Part shown: one piece after another, positions 1 to 7,198 of the stretch
Layout of the letters: the number at the start of each line of letters is the position of its first letter
Position numbering within the stretch: position 1 is the stretch's first letter
DNA from: Bradyrhizobium mercantei
GTDB lineage: Bacteria; Pseudomonadota; Alphaproteobacteria; Rhizobiales; Xanthobacteraceae
DNA length: 64,000 nt
Direction of reading: 5' to 3'
NCBI RefSeq assembly: GCF_001982635.1
Contig: NZ_MKFI01000001.1
Location: 1,444,891-1,508,890 of the forward strand
Notes under the pieces: model-generated
The model's database searches: none
Told to the model about the DNA's origin: nothing
The model's input: only the letters and a program-made list of their open reading frames with translations
Translations under genes and position numbers: made by a program

Positions 1-167
1 TTACAAGTAATTCCGTACGGCCGTCCGTCGGCCGACATCGCCGTGACGATCGTTACACCGGTCGCGAAGGTCCCGAGCGCATTGCGGAAGTCACGAGGAT
101 CGATCGTCGAACTGTCGCTTGCGAGCTCACTGGCCGGATCCGGCGGATGTTTGGGCGAGTCAGACAT
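1..167 (-). CDS. Flavin reductase, HpaC-like (N-terminal part, cut by window edge)
   Basis: Only the first 55 codons are inside the window; the rest lies to the left. After a short polar leader the product reads DFRNALGTFATGVTIVT followed by DGRPYGITC, which is the start of the flavin reductase domain found in the small component of two-component flavin monooxygenases. The family reduces FMN or FAD with NAD(P)H and hands it to a partner oxygenase. The ATG has a good ribosome binding site (GAGGTGAG) that overlaps the stop of the upstream oxygenase-type gene, so the two are translationally coupled and probably form one enzyme system. The substrate is unknown. Confidence 0.8.
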   Translation of the reverse strand, partial: MSDSPKHPPDPASELASDSSTIDPRDFRNALGTFATGVTIVTAMSADGRPYGITC

Positions 168-177
168 CCTGCTCACC

Positions 178-1404
178 TCAAAGCGTCAGGTTTTCGGACG
201 GCAGCCCAAGGGCCACCCGCCCGTAATTGGTGCCTGCCGCATCGAAATTGAAGGCGAGATGCGAGTTCACCGCGTGTGCATCGCGGAATTGGCGCTGCAA
301 CGCTCCCGAGGTGAAAAGGCTGCGCGCCCCGCTCGCCGCAAACAGAAGGGACACGGCTTCAGTGCACAGATTGACCGCGAACGCGCCATCGCGCCGGAGC
401 TTCGTCTTCGCAGCAATGCTCGGGATATCGCCACGCCGGACTTCCGCAAGCACTTCAACGCAATTCGTGCGCATGATCAGCCGCGCGGCGTCTATCTTCG
501 CGGATGCCTCAGCGATCTTGATCTGCGTGCTTTGCAGGTCGCCTATCTTGGCGCGGTTATATGTCGAGGCGCGGTGCCGCGCGATCTCGACATAATCGTC
601 AAGGCAAGCCTGGGCATTTCCCAGTCCGACTCCAGACAGTACGTAGGGAAACAACGAAAATACCGGAAGCATGTACAGCGCATTCGGATTGACGACACTT
701 CCAGGCGTCGCGCCACCCGCAAGATCGCTGACGGCAACTGTCATATGGTCGGGAACGAATGCATCGGTTACCCGCACATCGTTCGATCCCGTTCCGCGTA
801 GACCGGCCGCATTCCAGGTGTCGTCAATACTGTAGTCCCGCCTGTTCAACAGGAACAGCCGATACTCGACACCATCGGCCTCATCATCCGTGGCGACCAC
901 GCTCGCGAGCATGTTCCATCCACAGGCCTCCACTCCGGACGAGAATGGCCAATGACCACTCAGCACATATCCGCCGCTTGCCTTTCTGGCGCGACCGGCC
1001 GGGAAAACGAAGGAGGACGCGATCAGCGTATCCGGATTTTCGCCCCACACCGCGTTCTGCGCCTCGGGCGCGAACATACCCAGCATCCAGTGGTGACTTG
1101 CAAGGTTTGCAAAATTCCAAGACACCGAGGCGTCGCCCTGCCCAAGGGCGTCGGCACAATCGACCAGCGCGACATAGTCGAGCTCGCTGCCCCCGACCCG
1201 CTTGGGCTGCAGGATCCGGAAGAGACCGCTATCTCGCAGATCGCGCTCTGTCTCCGGTGGCAAGCGGCGCAGTTCTTCGGTCCGCGACGCGCGTTCACGC
1301 AGGGCCGGCACGAGCGCCTTGGCTCGCGCGACCATGACCGAATAGCGATCCATATCCGGGCTTTGCGGCACGTTCGCGTCGAGCCCGCGGCCAACCTTAA
1401 CCAT
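178..1404 (-). CDS. Acyl-CoA-dehydrogenase-fold flavin-dependent monooxygenase (oxygenase component)
   Basis: The 408-residue protein has the acyl-CoA dehydrogenase fold: a helical N-terminal domain, a central beta domain (around SGHWPFSSGVEACGW and the GLRGTGSNDV loop, typical of flavin binding) and a C-terminal helical bundle. The family includes group D flavin monooxygenases such as HsaA, HpaB-like and DszC-like oxygenases, which use reduced flavin from a separate reductase. The reductase gene follows directly and overlaps its stop region, which supports this role over a true acyl-CoA dehydrogenase. I chose the ATG at 1404 because GGGAAGAG precedes it; the frame stays open 12 codons further. 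The substrate is not readable from sequence. Confidence 0.8.
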   Translation of the reverse strand: MVKVGRGLDANVPQSPDMDRYSVMVARAKALVPALRERASRTEELRRLPPETERDLRDSGLFRILQPKRVGGSELDYVALVDCADALGQGDASVSWNFANLASHHWMLGMFAPEAQNAVWGENPDTLIASSFVFPAGRARKASGGYVLSGHWPFSSGVEACGWNMLASVVATDDEADGVEYRLFLLNRRDYSIDDTWNAAGLRGTGSNDVRVTDAFVPDHMTVAVSDLAGGATPGSVVNPNALYMLPVFSLFPYVLSGVGLGNAQACLDDYVEIARHRASTYNRAKIGDLQSTQIKIAEASAKIDAARLIMRTNCVEVLAEVRRGDIPSIAAKTKLRRDGAFAVNLCTEAVSLLFAASGARSLFTSGALQRQFRDAHAVNSHLAFNFDAAGTNYGRVALGLPSENLTL

Positions 1405-1575
1405 GGTCTCTTCCCTTGTTCGACCTCCAACATTTCGCACGACCCGGCCGATCGGCTCAGTTTATCGAGCGATCACCAGAGATCAAGATGCGCCACGAAG
1501 CCCGGTGGCCAATCGACCACCGGGCGGCTCTAGGTCGTCAAACTGCCGGCGGCCGTCCAATCCACCTCGCAGGAT

Positions 1576-2004
1576 CTAAACAAGTTCCTTCCGCCAATAC
1601 AGCGTGTGCTGCCATGCCCACGGCGACGCAGGTTCGAAGAGCCTGTATCCTTGGCGAATAAAGTTGTTGGCCGAGAAACGATTATCGGTCGTATCCGACA
1701 CGATCACCTTCCAGCCGGCCCGCCGTGCTCGCGCTTCCAGCGCCCGAGTAAGCCGCACTTGCAGGCCGTGGCCGCAGTGCGGCATCACGACCCCAACGCG
1801 GCACAGATATCCGGCGTTGGCAACATGGGTTGATGGAACGACACCCGCGAATCCGATGGGCTTCAGCCCACGGAAAGCGATCCACCAGTACCCATGCTCG
1901 AAGTCGGGCACACGAGTCCCATCGCAGAAGGTCAGCTGATGAAGCTCGGCGAGCGCATCCGTAACCTCTTCGTCCTGCGGATCAACCTCGCGTATCCTGT
2001 ACAT
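1576..2004 (-). CDS. GNAT family N-acetyltransferase
   Basis: The 142-residue product carries the GNAT pattern: an N-terminal strand-helix, a central strand (YWWIAFRGLKPIGFAGVV), then the acetyl-CoA-binding region LCRVGVVMPHCGHGLQVRL and the late segment SANNFIRQGYRLFEP that is typical of the C-terminal GNAT strand-helix. The acetyl-CoA loop here is GHGLQV, a loose match to the usual Q/R-x-x-G-x-G/A. I prefer the ATG at 2004, which follows GAGGTG with good spacing, over a GTG three codons earlier. It sits next to the decayed prophage and may be cargo of it. The acceptor substrate is unknown. Confidence 0.7.
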   Translation of the reverse strand: MYRIREVDPQDEEVTDALAELHQLTFCDGTRVPDFEHGYWWIAFRGLKPIGFAGVVPSTHVANAGYLCRVGVVMPHCGHGLQVRLTRALEARARRAGWKVIVSDTTDNRFSANNFIRQGYRLFEPASPWAWQHTLYWRKELV

Positions 2005-2091
2005 TCTTCGCACCTCGATATGCCATTGTCCGCCAAAGTACTTGGCTCTTCAGTCTGGAGGGAGTTGCGCTCACCTCTCCCGGAGTACTGA

Positions 2092-2385
2092 TCATTTTCC
2101 AAGCGTTGCCTTGATACCTAGCCAGATGGCGCCGACGAATCCGGTAGCGATCACGGTGATAACTGCCTTGAATGTGTAACTTTGCGCCTGCTCTACGCTC
2201 TTTCGCCAGCGCCGCAGGTGCTGGAAGTCCGCGCGTAATTCTCGTTGGTCACCCTCTTCAAAACCGAATGACGTCAAGACAGTCGCAATGGTCTTGACCA
2301 CCACGGCGTCGATGTCGCTTCGGCGCACCCGGTCTTGTTCAATCAGCGTTTCCATCACAATTGCTTTGATATCGGCTTCATGCAT
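2092..2385 (-). CDS. Small prophage-type membrane protein
   Basis: This 97-residue protein has a charged, helical N-terminal part (about residues 1-70) and one hydrophobic helix near the C-terminus (AVITVIATGFVGAIWLGI). The ATG lies four bases after the stop of the preceding gene. Small proteins with this layout often sit beside holin-like genes in alphaproteobacterial prophages, so a role in lysis or the virion-exit module is possible. That is inference from position and shape only; I do not recognise a family. Confidence 0.5.
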   Translation of the reverse strand: MHEADIKAIVMETLIEQDRVRRSDIDAVVVKTIATVLTSFGFEEGDQRELRADFQHLRRWRKSVEQAQSYTFKAVITVIATGFVGAIWLGIKATLGK

Positions 2386-2389
2386 CGGA

Positions 2390-2626
2390 TCACCGTCGTA
2401 TGATGCGGGCGACATTCTCGAACGTTCGCTTTCCGAAATAGAATCCCATGATCATACCGGCCCAGGTGCTTACATCTCCCGCGAGTTGCGGTGTCATCCC
2501 AAGACCGAGAACTTTGTCCCAGACGACGCACTTTCCCGAGCCTCGACCGCCAAACGCCCCCTTATAACGCGCCGGCTGAAGCAACGGCTCGAACACTTTA
2601 GCGGTTGGAATTTTCAGGATCGACAA
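2390..2626 (-). pseudogene. Terminase large subunit remnant fused to a holin-like tail
   Basis: Residues 1-32 read like the start of a phage terminase large subunit (KIPTAKVFEPLLQPARYKGA, then the Walker A motif GGRGSGK). A real terminase continues for 400 or more residues with Walker B and a nuclease domain. Here the frame changes character right after the P-loop lysine, to a hydrophobic segment (TWAGMIMGFYFGKRTFENVARI) like the C-terminus of a small holin-type membrane protein, and ends at residue 78. The simplest reading is an in-frame deletion that joined the first codons of a terminase to the end of a downstream gene. A TTG start with GGGAG upstream is used. It cannot encode a working terminase. 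Confidence 0.65.
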
Positions 2627-3461
2627 GGTTGCTCCCGATAGGCAAAGCGGCTTGCGCGCCAGCGCCGGTGCCTCGGCCGATCGCGTCTCGTAAAGTGGTT
2701 GCGACGATGTCGCTGATCCCTGCGAAAACTGTCCGCCGGTACCGAACCGGCCGAAAGCGCCAGCCCCGCTTAGCGCAGGATTGAAATAGTCATAGCGCGG
2801 ATCGCGCCCCGGCCTCGCGCGGCAACAACCCGCTTGAAGGAGACGCCGGATGATTGCGCGAGTTCAGCGGATCATTATCTTTTCCCAAGAAGCAGGATCG
2901 GCATCATAGAGTGCCTGTGCTTGAGCGTGGTCGAGAAGGCCGCGAAATTCTCTCTGTATCCGATCAACAAAGGTCTCATCACGATTATGCGGCGAGGGCC
3001 ATCCTGCAAAATCGTTGCGTGCAGCTCAGATGGCTGCAGACCTGGCCCCACCTGGGCTCGTCCGCGATCGCGTCCGTGCTGAGGAGTAGAGCGTCAAGAA
3101 CACATCGACCTGGACGCAGTTCAGTGAATGAAGAACAGAATCACCATAAGCCCCGCACAAAAAACCAGGAGCCCGACCAGGGTGGCCAGAGTGGCTTCGA
3201 TCTCCAGACGGCCGTCTTCGCAATATCGATAGCCAAGCCAGTTGAACTTCTAAGAAGCCAGGACTTGCGCTCGGACACGCAATGATAGATATCATCCCGG
3301 ACTACGCGCTGGTAGAGCGATTCTGGCGAGCAATCACGCGATAGCGCAAGCGGCCCCGATAGCGGTCTGGGTTCTCGATGATGTGATTGAACGTGTCGGA
3401 AGGTTCCTCGACGAAGCGGCTTTAGCGATCCGCCGAATGGGACGGACTTCGGCCGCAGCTT
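2627..3461. other. Gene-poor decayed prophage stretch
   Basis: No intact gene is evident in these roughly 835 bases. Two minus-strand fragments look like former coding sequence. Around 2640-2830 an open stretch without a start reads RYDYFNPALSGAGAFGRFGT and continues in frame into the terminase remnant. Around 3309-3420 a fragment reads RFVEEPSDTFNHIIENPDRY before a stop. A 19-codon plus-strand frame at 2850 has a good ribosome site but stops early. The stretch is best read as prophage debris. Confidence 0.45.
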
Positions 3462-3716
3462 TCAAGTATCCTCGCCCTCAATTTCCTGTGGCTCAACGAT
3501 AATTCTCTCGATGCGGTGCACAAGCTCGAGCGCCCCATCACCATTCTCGATCGCCTGCGGAGCTTTGCCCCAGCCGCGATCGAGGATGGCATTGGCGGCG
3601 GACACGCGAGCAGCCGGTGTAGCGCTGGTCGATCGCATCACGCCGACCAACACGTTGATCGCGCTTCGCGTATGACTCCTTGCAAGTGACCGAATTTGCG
3701 TAATCGTCTTCGCCAC
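3462..3716 (-). CDS. Prophage protein upstream of terminase (possible small-subunit remnant)
   Basis: The 84-residue product is helical and basic at the N-terminus (MAKTITQIRSLARSHTRSAI), then has ATPAARVSAANAILDRGWGKAP. That second segment is common in short phage proteins encoded just before terminase and resembles DNA-binding small-terminase or adaptor proteins. It uses a GTG start preceded by AGGAG, and the start overlaps the stop of the 53-residue gene upstream, so they form one transcription unit. The terminase that should follow is broken. Function is inferred from this context. Confidence 0.5.
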   Translation of the reverse strand: MAKTITQIRSLARSHTRSAINVLVGVMRSTSATPAARVSAANAILDRGWGKAPQAIENGDGALELVHRIERIIVEPQEIEGEDT

Positions 3717-3717
3717 C

Positions 3718-3879
3718 TCACTTCTCCTGCCAATCGGACGGGAGGTATTCGCTCGGAGCCGTGTCCGCGTGATCCGGTTCGGGATCGGGCAACGCCGAGT
3801 GAAATGCGATCGTGGGAAAGTCCGTCTGCTCGCGATCCCTGCGCGGGCGCGGAATGAACTGGATGATCTCGGCGCTCAT
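3718..3879 (-). CDS. Small acidic hypothetical prophage protein
   Basis: A 53-residue protein starting MSAEIIQFIPRPRRDREQ and ending in an acidic, proline-rich tail (PDPEPDHADTAPSEYLPSDW). No domain is recognised. It overlaps the preceding 22-codon frame by ATGA and abuts the next gene, so it belongs to the same leftward unit. The open frame extends upstream to 4134, but that extension runs into a duplicated non-coding-like repeat, so I use the ATG at 3879. Confidence 0.5.
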   Translation of the reverse strand: MSAEIIQFIPRPRRDREQTDFPTIAFHSALPDPEPDHADTAPSEYLPSDWQEK

Positions 3880-3944
3880 GCGAACTCCGACAGGGCGATG
3901 GCAACCAAGCCCGCGAGCGCGAGCAATATCAGGTAGGCGGTCAT
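3876..3944 (-). CDS. 22-residue membrane peptide
   Basis: The frame encodes MTAYLILLALAGLVAIALSEFA, almost entirely one hydrophobic helix. The ATG is preceded by GAGGTTCTT, a usable ribosome site, and the stop overlaps the next gene's start (ATGA). Such tiny membrane peptides occur in phage lysis modules and as leader peptides; neither role can be decided here. It lies just downstream of the first copy of the duplicated repeat. Confidence 0.4.
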   Translation of the reverse strand: MTAYLILLALAGLVAIALSEFA

Positions 3945-3980
3945 AAGAACCTCGTTGATCGGCCGACAGCGCGCGAGACG

Positions 3981-4331
3981 GCCATAGAATGAAATGTGCG
4001 GCAGATCGCGCAGCGGGGGCGACCTTTGGGGCGCGAACCTTATCCCTGACGAGTGGGGCCGCGGGCGGCGCCGGCTTTCGCCGCGCCGCAGGACCGGCGC
4101 GTTCGCGCGCACCGGCCAATTCGTACTGTTTCAACAGGTTCGGACGGCGGCGCGCTGACGACGCTCAGGCGACGGGCTGGGAGGATGTGACGTCGTGACG
4201 TTGCGGCCGCCGTCCGATTGGTGAAACGGCAAAGAAAAAGCCCGCCGCGGATTGCTCCGCGCGGGATCAACAATTTCTGATTTTCCGATTATGCCCCTGA
4301 GTTGCCCGACGAGTCAACCCGTTTTTGCGAA
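3981..4331. repeat. Direct repeat, copy 1 (about 350 bp)
   Basis: From GCCATAGAA at 3981 to about 4331 this segment repeats at 4458 with only scattered differences and small indels. It contains a very GC-rich core, a terminator-like hairpin oriented to the left, and the short element CTGAGTTGCCCGACGAGTCAA at its right end. On the minus strand its left end lies just before a short frame and the 22-residue membrane peptide, so the unit could be a leader or promoter region. Confidence 0.8.
4233..4266 (-). terminator. Rho-independent terminator in repeat copy 1
   Basis: On the minus strand a GC-rich stem (CCCGCGCGGA against TCCGCGGCGGG, one bulge, loop GCAA) is followed directly by TTTTTCTTT. 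This is a good intrinsic terminator for leftward transcription and lies at the upstream end of repeat copy 1. Confidence 0.7.
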
Positions 4332-4457
4332 CCGAAGTCGGCGTCCGTGATCTCGGCAGATCAGTTCGCGAGGCCCTTACGAAAGAGCCGAGATAACAGC
4401 ACAAATTCCAGACCCTGCCCGGCATTCATCGCAACGGCAGTCATTGCAGTATAGGTA

Positions 4458-4812
4458 GCCATAGAAAGAAATGTGCGGCAGATCGCGCAGCGGGCGGCGA
4501 TCTTTTGGGGCGAGAACCTTATCCCTGGACGAACGGGGCCGCGGGCGGCGCCGGCTTTCGCCGCGCCGCAGGACCGGCGCGTTCGCGCGCGCCGGTCAAT
4601 TCGTACCCGCTTCAAAAGGGTTCGGACGGCAGCGCGCTGACGACGCTCAGGCGCGGGCTGGGAGGATGTGGCGTCGTGACGTTGCGGCCGCCGTCCGATT
4701 GGTGAAACGGCAAACAAAAAGCCCGCCGCGGATTGCTCCGCGCGGGCTCAACAATTTCTGATTTTCAGATTATGCCCCTGAGTTGCCCGACGAGTCAAAC
4801 CCTTTTTGCAAG
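4458..4812. repeat. Direct repeat, copy 2 (about 355 bp)
   Basis: This is the second copy of the repeat at 3981-4331, offset by about 477-481 bases. The 5' flank (GTAGCCATAGAAAGAAATG against GGCCATAGAATGAAATG), the GC-rich core, the hairpin and the right-end phrase are all retained. The spacing and high identity point to a fairly recent segmental duplication. Confidence 0.8.
4713..4748 (-). terminator. Rho-independent terminator in repeat copy 2
   Basis: This is the same hairpin as in copy 1: a GC-rich stem with one bulge followed on the minus strand by a TTTTTGTTT tract. It would stop leftward transcription entering the repeat. Confidence 0.7.
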
Positions 4813-5070
4813 CTGAACGCGATCGGTAAAATGTGATGCGTCAGCTTCGACGGTGAGAAACCGCCTTGATCGAAAGTCCGAGTCTGATCGGAAATCGCAA
4901 CACGAGCCGGCGCTGATCGCCTTATGCTTGTTGCGATGATGTCAGTGTGCCGCTGAGTTGCCCGACGCGTCAAGGGGACCAAGCAGCTTGCAACTTGGAC
5001 CGACATCAGGACAGTTTTGGCCCGCGTCGATCGACCCGCGCCGCAGTTCGATTGCAAGGAGGAAGCGTCG

Positions 5071-5256
5071 ATGTATTTCGTTGCTGCCGTGCTCGCGGTC
5101 CTGTCCGGCCTGTTCTATGCAGCGGGCCATCATCAGATCGGTTCGCTCGGTACCACCATGTGCCAGTATGGCGGCCTCTTCTGCGACAGCCCGGTGCTGG
5201 TTCTCGTCGGTGCGGGGTTCGCCGCGGCGTGGGGCATGCTCGTCAGCGTGCGCTGA
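5071..5256 (+). CDS. Small hydrophobic membrane protein
   Basis: A 61-residue protein with two hydrophobic helices (MYFVAAVLAVLSGLFYAAG and SPVLVLVGAGFAAAWGMLVS) around a short loop holding two cysteines (MCQYGGLFC). A strong AAGGAGG lies nine bases before the ATG at 5071, which decides the start over an earlier in-frame ATG. The loop cysteines could be disulfide-bonded outside the membrane. No family is recognised. Confidence 0.65.
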   Translation: MYFVAAVLAVLSGLFYAAGHHQIGSLGTTMCQYGGLFCDSPVLVLVGAGFAAAWGMLVSVR

Positions 5257-5279
5257 TCATCCCGCGCGAACGCCCGCAT

Positions 5280-5588
5280 CTACTGCGGCGGGATCGGATT
5301 TGCCGGTTGAGCGGGCTTGGGGCCAGGTGGAGCAGGCTCAATCGGCGCCTTGGGCTCGGTTGGCATCACCTTCGCGCCGGCCGCACGCGCCGCCTCGCCA
5401 GTCGTTGAATAATTGGCGGAAGCGGCCGGCTGCACCTTCGGCTTGCTCCACGGACCGTGGTCGACGACCAGCATGCCCAGCACGCCGAGGATCGCAACCA
5501 CTGCCGCAACCAGCAGCGGCGTGCCACCATGCCGATTTCGATGCTTGACCGAACCGCCTTCGGTCATGCCGTGCGCCTGCATTGTCAT
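5280..5588 (-). CDS. Single-span membrane protein with proline-rich tail
   Basis: The 102-residue product has a short basic N-terminus (KHRNRHGG), one transmembrane helix (LLVAAVVAILGVLGMLVV) and a C-terminal half rich in Pro, Ala and Lys (PTEPKAPIEPAPPGPKPAQP). It would be anchored in the inner membrane with the tail in the periplasm. I chose the ATG at 5588, which follows GGAGGAG; the frame extends upstream without support. The tail resembles envelope-spanning linkers, but function is unknown. Confidence 0.6.
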   Translation of the reverse strand: MTMQAHGMTEGGSVKHRNRHGGTPLLVAAVVAILGVLGMLVVDHGPWSKPKVQPAASANYSTTGEAARAAGAKVMPTEPKAPIEPAPPGPKPAQPANPIPPQ

Positions 5589-5786
5589 TGGTCGTCTCCT
5601 CCACCGAGACAAGCCGCGAGCCGCGCGCAGGTTTCCTGTTCCCCGATATGAAAGCGAGGCATCTCGGTGGAACCAATCCACAGCTACCGAATTTCCACGA
5701 TATGCGGTCGCTACCGGCCGTTCAAAGCATCCCCGGATTGCCAAAGGTGACGGCACCTGGGCTTCAGTGAAACCGCGGCACGGCAC

Positions 5787-6047
5787 ATGAGCTCCGAAAC
5801 ACCCGAGTCTCCGCTTCAACCCACGCTCGGTGAGCGAGCGATCGACACCGCGACGGACGTTTCTCGCACCATCACGGAGGTGTCGGACGGACTTCGCGCG
5901 GCCGCCGATCGCCTCAGCGAGGCCGTCGCAAGCTCGCGCCGGCCGGGCGGAGCCCTCGCCACCGTAAGCGCGGTCACGCGGGAAGCCCCGCTCGCAAGTC
6001 TGTTCGTCGCGTTTCTGCTCGGCGTTGCCGTCGCGCGCCGGCGCTAG
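5787..6047 (+). CDS. Small membrane-anchored helical protein (ElaB/DUF883-like shape)
   Basis: This 86-residue protein has a long amphipathic helix (about residues 16-55, TATDVSRTITEVSDGLRAAA...) and a C-terminal hydrophobic anchor ending in arginines (ASLFVAFLLGVAVARRR). The layout resembles ElaB/YqjD/DUF883 proteins, which tether ribosomes or other partners to the inner membrane under stress. The family link rests on shape, not on a diagnostic motif. Confidence 0.55.
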   Translation: MSSETPESPLQPTLGERAIDTATDVSRTITEVSDGLRAAADRLSEAVASSRRPGGALATVSAVTREAPLASLFVAFLLGVAVARRR

Positions 6048-6072
6048 ACGTCGATGCGCCGCGAATGCCGTT

Positions 6073-6426
6073 CTAGAACTTGCCCTTTGTGGCGTCCTTG
6101 GTCGCGGACATCACGCTTCCGCTGATCTGCCGCATGTGCTCGCCGGCGTTGGTGAACTGGCTGCGCAGGAATTCCGACTGGATCCGCATCGCCTCCTGCA
6201 GATCGGTCGCGTGCACGAGCTTGCGGGCATGCTCGAAGGCCGCCTTCATGTTCTGCTCGGTGAACGACAGCGCCTGTTTGGAAATTTCGGTACCGGTGCC
6301 CGGCATCGCCGTCATCGACTTGCTGGCGGCATCAAAGAACAGGCTGAAGGCCTGTTCGGCCTGGTCGATGGTTTTCTCCGCGAGATCGCGCAACTCGGCG
6401 GGAACTTCAAGCTTCGGCTCAATCAT
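6073..6426 (-). CDS. Phasin family protein
   Basis: The 117-residue protein is almost wholly amphipathic helix. It carries phasin hallmarks: PAELRDLAEKTIDQAEQAFS, then a second helix with SFTEQNMKAAFEHARKLVHA and DLQEAMRIQSEFLRSQF. Phasins coat polyhydroxyalkanoate granules and control their number and size; a few act as chaperones. The start at 6426 is preceded by CAGGGGG. The gene stands alone between small genes of unknown function, so granule association is inferred from the family. Confidence 0.85.
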   Translation of the reverse strand: MIEPKLEVPAELRDLAEKTIDQAEQAFSLFFDAASKSMTAMPGTGTEISKQALSFTEQNMKAAFEHARKLVHATDLQEAMRIQSEFLRSQFTNAGEHMRQISGSVMSATKDATKGKF

Positions 6427-6653
6427 GATCGCGCCCCCTGAAATAAGTGTCCGGCACGTTAGCATAGAATGTGACGGCGTCAGCGCCGTATCGCGACCCA
6501 TGCCAGGCCATGCCCGTTCGGCAGCCAAGGAAAAATTGCCTAGTCACGGCCGGACGGGGCCGCCGGCCGATTCCAATCATGTCAGCACTGTGGCATAGTG
6601 ATTCGGCTTTCTTCGTTGGTCGCGTTCGCGTCTCTGGGGAATAAGGGGATCCG

Positions 6654-6839
6654 ATGCTGCGCGCCGTTCGTCCAACACCGACCTGCACACGATTCAAGAC
6701 CAGCATAGAAATGCCGTGCATGAAGTGCGGCACGCAAATGCGGCTCGCCTTGATCGAGCCGCGCGACCAAGTCTACGATGTGCTGACCTATCAGTGCACG
6801 CCCTGCAATGCCGGCGAAAGCTTCCTGAACGCGCGCTAG
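6654..6839 (+). CDS. Small zinc-ribbon protein
   Basis: A 61-residue product with two CxxC pairs: CMKCG (about residues 22-26) and YQCTPCNAG near residue 47-52. Together they form a likely zinc ribbon. AAGGGG precedes the ATG at 6654; an internal ATG at 6711 is possible and would start right at the first Cys pair. Short single-ribbon proteins like this are common in Bradyrhizobium-type genomes and have no assigned role. Confidence 0.6.
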   Translation: MLRAVRPTPTCTRFKTSIEMPCMKCGTQMRLALIEPRDQVYDVLTYQCTPCNAGESFLNAR

Positions 6840-6851
6840 GTTGCCGCCCGT

Positions 6852-7055
6852 TCAGTCGCTCAGCACGGCGGCCCCCGCCTCCGTCAACGCAGGCGCGTCG
6901 TCATGCAATTCGACCAGACCGAGCTCGGTGAGGATGCGCAGATCGTCGTCGCTGACCGGTGACAATTTGAGCCTGCCGGCCTGGATATCGCGAAGGGTCC
7001 AGCGCAAGCCGATAGCGCGTTCAAGCGGGAATTCAGCGAATGGGTTGTCTGCCAT
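6852..7055 (-). CDS. Small hypothetical protein, winged-helix-like
   Basis: The 67-residue product has the pattern RWTLRDIQAGRLKLSPVSDD followed by DLRILTELGLVELHDDAPAL and TEAGAAVL. The run of a helix, 'ELGLVEL', then a beta hairpin ending in 'LTEAG' looks like the end of a winged helix. It has a good GAGGCGA ribosome site before the ATG at 7055. It is too short to be a typical regulator; no family was recognised. Confidence 0.5.
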   Translation of the reverse strand: MADNPFAEFPLERAIGLRWTLRDIQAGRLKLSPVSDDDLRILTELGLVELHDDAPALTEAGAAVLSD

Positions 7056-7198
7056 TCGCCTCGACTAGTGCCGCATTTGGATCAGACTTAGTCTCTGCCG
7101 CGGCGGCTTCATGGACATCACAGATTGATGGCATGATGACGCGATCAGGTGCCCAGCACCTTGATCCCGTCATCGCTCCATGCGTCCCGCGCCGCCGC

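Larger units (their letters stand above)
3945..5070. other. Gene-poor region made largely of a duplicated repeat
   Basis: This stretch holds two copies of a repeat of about 350 bp and the sequence between and after them. No convincing protein gene was found. A 33-codon minus-strand frame at 4361-4462 (MATYTAMTAVAMNAGQGLEF...) begins at the end of copy 2 but lacks a clear ribosome site. A short phrase, CTGAGTTGCCCGACG with a following GTCAA, occurs three times (about 4296, 4777 and 4953). Confidence 0.6.

Noticed and set aside
4040..4273. Frames inside the duplicated repeat on both strands
   Set aside because: They are Arg/Ala/Gly-rich, differ between the two copies and contain terminator hairpins, so the repeat is treated as non-coding.
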